DNA of 15,373 bases from Paracoccaceae bacterium (GTDB lineage: Bacteria > Pseudomonadota > Alphaproteobacteria > Rhodobacterales > Rhodobacteraceae), in the NCBI GenBank assembly GCA_003500165.1, contig DNSZ01000030.1, positions 1 through 15,373 of the forward strand, written 5' to 3'. Below the pieces are notes generated by a model, which saw nothing but the letters and a program-made list of their open reading frames with translations, was not told the DNA's origin and did no database searches. Within the stretch, counting starts at the first letter, position 1, and each line of letters opens with the position of its first letter. A program made the translations under genes and the position numbers. Below are positions 13,889-15,373 of this stretch, piece by piece.

Positions 13889-15070
13889 ATGCGCCGGCTT
13901 TGGAACTGGTTCTGGTCGCCCGCCAAGCGGTGGAGCCTTGGCGCGCTGCTGATCGTCGGCGGCGTCGGCGGGGTGCTGTTCTGGGGCAGCTTCAACTGGG
14001 CGATGGAAGCCAGCAACACGATGGAATTCTGCATCTCGTGCCACGAGATGGAATCGACCGTCTATCAGGAATACCGGGAGACCGTGCATTTCCAGAACGC
14101 CTCGGGCGTGCGGGCGATCTGTTCGGATTGTCACGTACCGCATGACTGGGCGCACAAGGTGGTGCGCAAGGTCTATGCCACACGCGAGCTGTTTCATCAT
14201 TTCGCCGGCACCATCGACACCCCCGAAAAATTCGAGGCGCATCGCGCCGAGATGGCGCAGCGGGTCTGGGCCACCATGCAGGCGACCGATTCCCGCGAAT
14301 GCCGCAACTGCCATGCCTTCGAATCGATGGCCTTCCACCTGCAATCGGACGAGGCGTCCGAGCAGATGCAGGCCGGCTGGGCCGAAGGTCAGACCTGCAT
14401 CGATTGCCACAAGGGGATCGCGCACCGGATGCCGGACCTGTCGCAGGGCTACAAGGCGATGTATGTCGATCTGCAGGCCGAGGCGGCGTCGCTGCGGCCC
14501 CGGCCCGGCGAAACCTATGTCTCGATCGCCGAAAAGCCGCTTTACATGACCGCGGCCGAGGTCGCCGAGGGCGGGCGCGGCGCCGGCACGCTGTTGTCGG
14601 CCAGCACGGTGGAGGTTGTCGCGACCGAAGGCGATGCGGTGCAGATCCGGATCGCCGGCTGGCAGCAGGAAGGCGCCGAACGGGTGATCTATGCGCTGCA
14701 GGGCAGGCGCATCTTCACCGCCGCCCTGCGTCCCGAGGCGGCCGAGGGCGCGACGGTGCTGGAAACGATGACCGATCCCGACACCGAACAGGTCTGGAAG
14801 CGGGCCGAGATCGAATTCTGGACTGCCGAGGGCGGCATGGTGCCCGATATCGAACCGGTCTGGGCCTATGGCGCCGAGATGTTCAACGCCAGCTGTTCGG
14901 TCTGTCATTCGCTGCACGATCCGCAGGAGCATCTGGCGAACCAGTGGATCGGGCTGATCAAGGGCATGGAACGCTTTATCACCCTCGACAAGGAACAGAC
15001 CCGCTTTCTGCAGAAATACGTCCAGTTTCACGCCCGTGACGTGGTTGGCGCGGGGGCCGAGGATGGCTGA
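13889..15070 (+). CDS. torC: Pentaheme c-type cytochrome TorC/DorC
   Basis: A membrane-anchored periplasmic cytochrome that takes electrons from the quinol pool and passes them to a periplasmic TMAO/DMSO reductase. The 393 residues comprise a short cytoplasmic basic stretch, one uncleaved transmembrane helix (about 16-38), and a NapC/NirT-type tetraheme domain with CISCH (48-52), CSDCH (78-82), CRNCH (138-142) and CIDCH (170-174). A C-terminal TorC-specific domain carries the fifth haem site CSVCH (336-340). Five haem sites and the extra domain separate it from four-haem NapC and NrfH. ATG at 13889 has GGAGG 6 nt upstream and gives MRRLWNWFWSPAKRW, the typical start; an ATG at 13856 is open but unsupported. 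It overlaps the following torD-like gene by 8 nt. In Rhodobacter the matching operon is dorCDA, so the reductase gene is expected beyond the window. Confidence 0.95.
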   Translation: MRRLWNWFWSPAKRWSLGALLIVGGVGGVLFWGSFNWAMEASNTMEFCISCHEMESTVYQEYRETVHFQNASGVRAICSDCHVPHDWAHKVVRKVYATRELFHHFAGTIDTPEKFEAHRAEMAQRVWATMQATDSRECRNCHAFESMAFHLQSDEASEQMQAGWAEGQTCIDCHKGIAHRMPDLSQGYKAMYVDLQAEAASLRPRPGETYVSIAEKPLYMTAAEVAEGGRGAGTLLSASTVEVVATEGDAVQIRIAGWQQEGAERVIYALQGRRIFTAALRPEAAEGATVLETMTDPDTEQVWKRAEIEFWTAEGGMVPDIEPVWAYGAEMFNASCSVCHSLHDPQEHLANQWIGLIKGMERFITLDKEQTRFLQKYVQFHARDVVGAGAEDG

Positions 15071-15373
15071 GGACGGCGGCGCCGCCCTGGCAGGCGCGCC
15101 GGCGGAAAGCGCTGCGGCGCGCGAGGCGGCCTATCGCTGGCTGTCCGGTCTTCTGGCCCGGCCGCCCGATGCCGGCATGCTGGCGATCTATGGCGGGGCA
15201 GAGGGCGCGGCCGTTCTCGACGCGCTGGCCGTCGAGCCGTCGCTGGCGCCGGCGGCCGAGGCGCTGGCGGCGCGCACCCGTGCACAGGACCGGGCCGCCG
15301 CCGCGCTCACCCTGGCCGGGGCGTTCGAGCGGCTGTTCTCGGGCCAGGCCGGGCCGCGCACTGCCTCGCCCTA
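15063..15373 (+). CDS. torD: TorD/DorD-family molybdoenzyme chaperone (partial, cut by window end)
   Basis: The first 103 codons of a gene that runs off the window. TorD proteins are cytoplasmic chaperones that bind the apo-reductase and its Tat signal until the molybdenum cofactor is inserted. After an Ala-rich leader (MAEDGGAALAGAPAESAAA) the sequence reads REAAYRWLSGLLARPPD, the usual first helix of the TorD/DmsD fold. FERLFSGQAGPRTASP follows near residues 88-103, corresponding to the family's LFxGxxGPxxPPY-type motif just before its conserved Tyr-Glu region. The start codon overlaps the torC stop as ATGGCTGA, implying coupled translation. The gene order cytochrome then chaperone supports the assignment; the remaining half of the protein and the reductase gene are not in view. 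Confidence 0.85.
   Translation, partial: MAEDGGAALAGAPAESAAAREAAYRWLSGLLARPPDAGMLAIYGGAEGAAVLDALAVEPSLAPAAEALAARTRAQDRAAAALTLAGAFERLFSGQAGPRTASP

Noticed and set aside
12148..14145. A 665-codon open frame on the plus strand opposite the dehydrogenase gene
   Set aside because: It is antisense to a well-supported enzyme gene, has no recognisable domain and is rich in Arg, Gly, Ala and His as expected for a GC-driven shadow frame. Similar long antisense frames lie opposite rarD, the agl genes, the GH1 gene and torC.

Overview
The window is about 70% GC chromosomal DNA. It carries genes typical of a Rhodobacterales (Paracoccaceae/Rhodobacteraceae) alphaproteobacterium: an aglEFGAK-type alpha-glucoside ABC operon, a dorC/torC pentaheme cytochrome followed by a TorD chaperone, a RarD-type EamA permease, a single-domain Fe-type SodB and an IS5-family relic. 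The taxon is inferred from gene content and composition only.

Layout. 1-3011: housekeeping genes. A LOG-family phosphoribohydrolase (+) overlaps tail-to-tail with rarD (-). sodB (-) follows, with a clear 3' hairpin and a recognisable promoter, then a divergent flavodoxin-fold NAD(P)H:quinone-type oxidoreductase (+). 3028-9295: one tightly packed minus-strand operon, aglE-aglF-aglG-aglA-aglK (binding protein, two permeases, GH13 alpha-glucosidase, ATPase). Start and stop codons overlap at every junction except aglE/aglF, where a strong hairpin fills the gap. 9457-11753: divergent GH1 beta-glucosidase and glucokinase, overlapping by ATGA. Together these genes import glucosides, hydrolyse them inside the cell and phosphorylate the glucose. 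No transcriptional regulator for them lies in the window.

11731-12486 is the convergent junction between glk and a Glu/Leu-type amino acid dehydrogenase, and is the most unusual stretch. Four AT-rich palindromes share a TTYTC-NN-GARAA core and are arranged A-B ... A-B, with 27 bp between centres inside each pair. The two pairs are separated by a decayed IS5-family element. Stem differences between the pairs are all compensated. Removing the IS relic and one copy of a flanking 7-bp direct repeat brings the four centres to 27, 28 and 27 bp apart, so an older four-unit BIME-like array appears to have been split by an insertion. The first palindrome also encodes the last residues of glucokinase.

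12487-15373: the dehydrogenase (-) diverges from torC/dorC (+), which overlaps a TorD-family chaperone gene cut by the window edge. This is the start of a trimethylamine N-oxide/dimethyl sulfoxide respiration operon. The intergenic region holds a tandem/palindromic TGACA element upstream of a candidate promoter.
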